64,000 nt of DNA from Archivesica marissinica (lineage: Eukaryota > Mollusca > Bivalvia > Venerida > Vesicomyidae), in contig CM026394.1 in assembly GCA_014843695.1 (NCBI GenBank), positions 41,683,823 to 41,747,822 of the forward strand. The letters run 5' to 3'. Shown piece after piece: positions 63,899-64,000 of this stretch. How positions within the stretch are numbered: the stretch's first letter is position 1; every line of letters begins with the position of its first letter. The notes beneath the pieces were generated by a model. It did no database searches and was not told the DNA's origin. It saw nothing but the letters and a program-made list of their open reading frames with translations. Position numbers and translations under genes: made by a program.

Positions 63899-64000
63899 GT
63901 ATGTCCGACCCACACATGGGTCTCTTGAGGTATGTCCGACCCACACATGGGCCTCTTGAGGTATGTCCGACCCACACATGGGTCTCTTGAGGTATGTCCG
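63882..64000 (+). repeat. Exon-end/5' splice-site array, 31-bp unit, cut by the window end
   Basis: CACATGGGCCTCTTGAG|GTA + TGTCCGACCCA repeats with donors after 63898, 63929, 63960 and 63991. All copies carry GAG|GTATGT. One C/T difference separates alternate units. The array continues beyond the window. Confidence 0.9.

Overview
This is animal genomic DNA, AT-rich, with spliced genes, tRNA-derived SINEs, hAT-, Tc1/mariner- and TTAA-type MITEs and very many minisatellites. There is no bacterial-style gene organisation. The protein sequences and repeat style suggest a marine invertebrate, most likely a mollusc (inference; nothing here fixes the species).

The backbone is the 3' half of MLH1, the MutL-alpha subunit of DNA mismatch repair, on the + strand. 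Ten exons are recognisable at 4795-4907, 23057-23150, 32387-32604, 33332-33545, 36185-36288, 52878-52986, 58841-58904, 61127-61291, 63184-63276 and 63539-63661. They correspond to human exons 9-18. Six have exactly the human exon length (113, 94, 109, 64, 165 and 93 nt), and intron phases agree except at human intron 11. A possible extra small exon lies at 63827-63898. The N-terminal ATPase exons and the C-terminal exon lie outside the window.

The 18-kb MLH1 intron 9 holds a complete nine-exon gene on the same strand (7721-16860, 424 codons) for a BEN-domain protein. It also holds a minus-strand exon of a transposon-type gene (6371-7157), a degraded hAT transposase C-terminus (18809-19063) and many MITEs and SINEs.

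The most striking feature is that five of the eleven MLH1 5' splice sites in view are the first unit of a tandem array. Each array repeats the end of the exon together with its GT donor: about 19 copies after exon 10, about 6 kb after exon 13, more than 1.2 kb after exon 14, 5 copies after exon 15, and at least 4 after 63898. BEN exon 7 shows the same event once. Because the intron positions and phases are ancestral, the arrays grew on old splice sites and did not create the introns. Other intronic arrays (12855-14695, 24455-27930, 31525-32214, 42595-43225, 46500-47440, 48410-52860) carry pyrimidine-tract-plus-AG motifs like 3' splice sites.

Layout: 1-4794 intron 8 with MITEs and SINEs; 4908-23056 intron 9 with the nested BEN gene; 23151-32386 intron 10 with donor array, a 3.5-kb 45-bp satellite inside a TTAA-type inverted-repeat element, SINEs and a 27-bp array; 33546-36184 intron 12, mostly two DNA transposons with a nested SINE; 36289-52877 intron 13, almost wholly minisatellite; 52987-58840 intron 14, with an assembly gap (54250-55249) flanked by a 430-bp duplicate that is probably an assembly artefact; 58905 to the end, the compact C-terminal exons with further arrays. 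Long open frames in the arrays (up to about 2,000 codons) are artefacts of stop-free repeat units and are not annotated as genes.
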